Part shown: in pieces, positions 4,987 to 5,011 of the stretch
How the letters are laid out: the number at the start of each line of letters is the position of its first letter
Numbering within the stretch: the stretch's first letter is position 1
Assembly (NCBI RefSeq): GCF_905207935.1
Contig: NZ_CAJLNI010000124.1
Span: forward strand, 1 to 5,011
Length of the DNA stretch: 5,011 nt
Origin: an uncultured Haemophilus sp.
GTDB taxonomy: Bacteria > Pseudomonadota > Gammaproteobacteria > Enterobacterales > Pasteurellaceae
Reading direction: 5' to 3'
The notes under the pieces: generated by a model
Database searches by the model: none
Told to the model about the DNA's origin: nothing
The model's input: only the letters and a program-made list of their open reading frames with translations
Program-made: the position numbers and the translations under genes

Positions 4987-5011
4987 TTATTTGATGATTT
5001 TCGCAACAACG
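4987..5011 (-). CDS. tuf: Probable 3' end of elongation factor Tu gene (partial)
   Basis: The minus strand enters the window with codons for VVAKIIK followed by TAA. That heptapeptide matches my recollection of the C-terminus of Haemophilus-type EF-Tu (E. coli has the related GAGVVAKV ending). A strong terminator follows, as expected for the last gene of a highly expressed operon. EF-Tu is the GTPase that delivers aminoacyl-tRNA to the ribosome. With only seven residues visible, the call rests on a short match; the rest lies beyond the right edge. Confidence 0.65.

Overview
The window looks like chromosomal DNA from a member of the Pasteurellaceae (Haemophilus, Aggregatibacter or Pasteurella group). 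The DNA is AT-rich. Four perfect copies of the Hin-type DNA uptake signal core AAGTGCGGT occur in 5 kb, two of them as an inverted pair forming a terminator. The proteins Sxy/TfoX, RecA, RecX, CrcB and a YigL-like phosphatase all resemble gammaproteobacterial and specifically Haemophilus-like forms. I cannot fix the species from the sequence alone.

Layout, left to right. Positions 1-150 (minus strand) hold the start of a ribosomal RNA operon whose genes lie beyond the left edge: an AT-rich UP-like segment, a core promoter, a boxB-like stem, the boxA antitermination element and a conserved leader. At 192-860 (minus) is sxy (tfoX), the master regulator of natural competence. It is transcribed toward the rRNA promoter. 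A 226-bp divergent control region (861-1086) contains a CRP-type site with one CRP-S half, an extended -10 promoter for sxy and a leader that can fold over the sxy ribosome binding site. At 1087-1929 (plus) is a patatin-like phospholipase. At 2066-3121 (plus) is recA, behind a promoter with a LexA box in its spacer. A paired-uptake-signal terminator separates it from recX (3190-3642, plus). Converging on recX, and overlapping it by 26 bp, is a minus-strand pair: a HAD-IIB phosphatase (4013-4831) directly joined (TAAATG) to crcB, a fluoride channel (3617-4012). At the right edge, seven codons, a stop and an intrinsic terminator on the minus strand fit the 3' end of an EF-Tu gene.

Functionally, the centre of the window groups the switch for DNA uptake (Sxy) with the strand-exchange protein that integrates the DNA taken up (RecA) and RecA's modulator (RecX). 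Control signals for carbon/energy state (CRP), DNA damage (LexA) and probably RNA folding (the sxy leader) are all readable. The remaining genes are housekeeping or of uncertain role. I see no CRISPR array, tRNA gene, insertion sequence or phage gene. I found no wholly new system; the most interesting material is the regulatory DNA around sxy.
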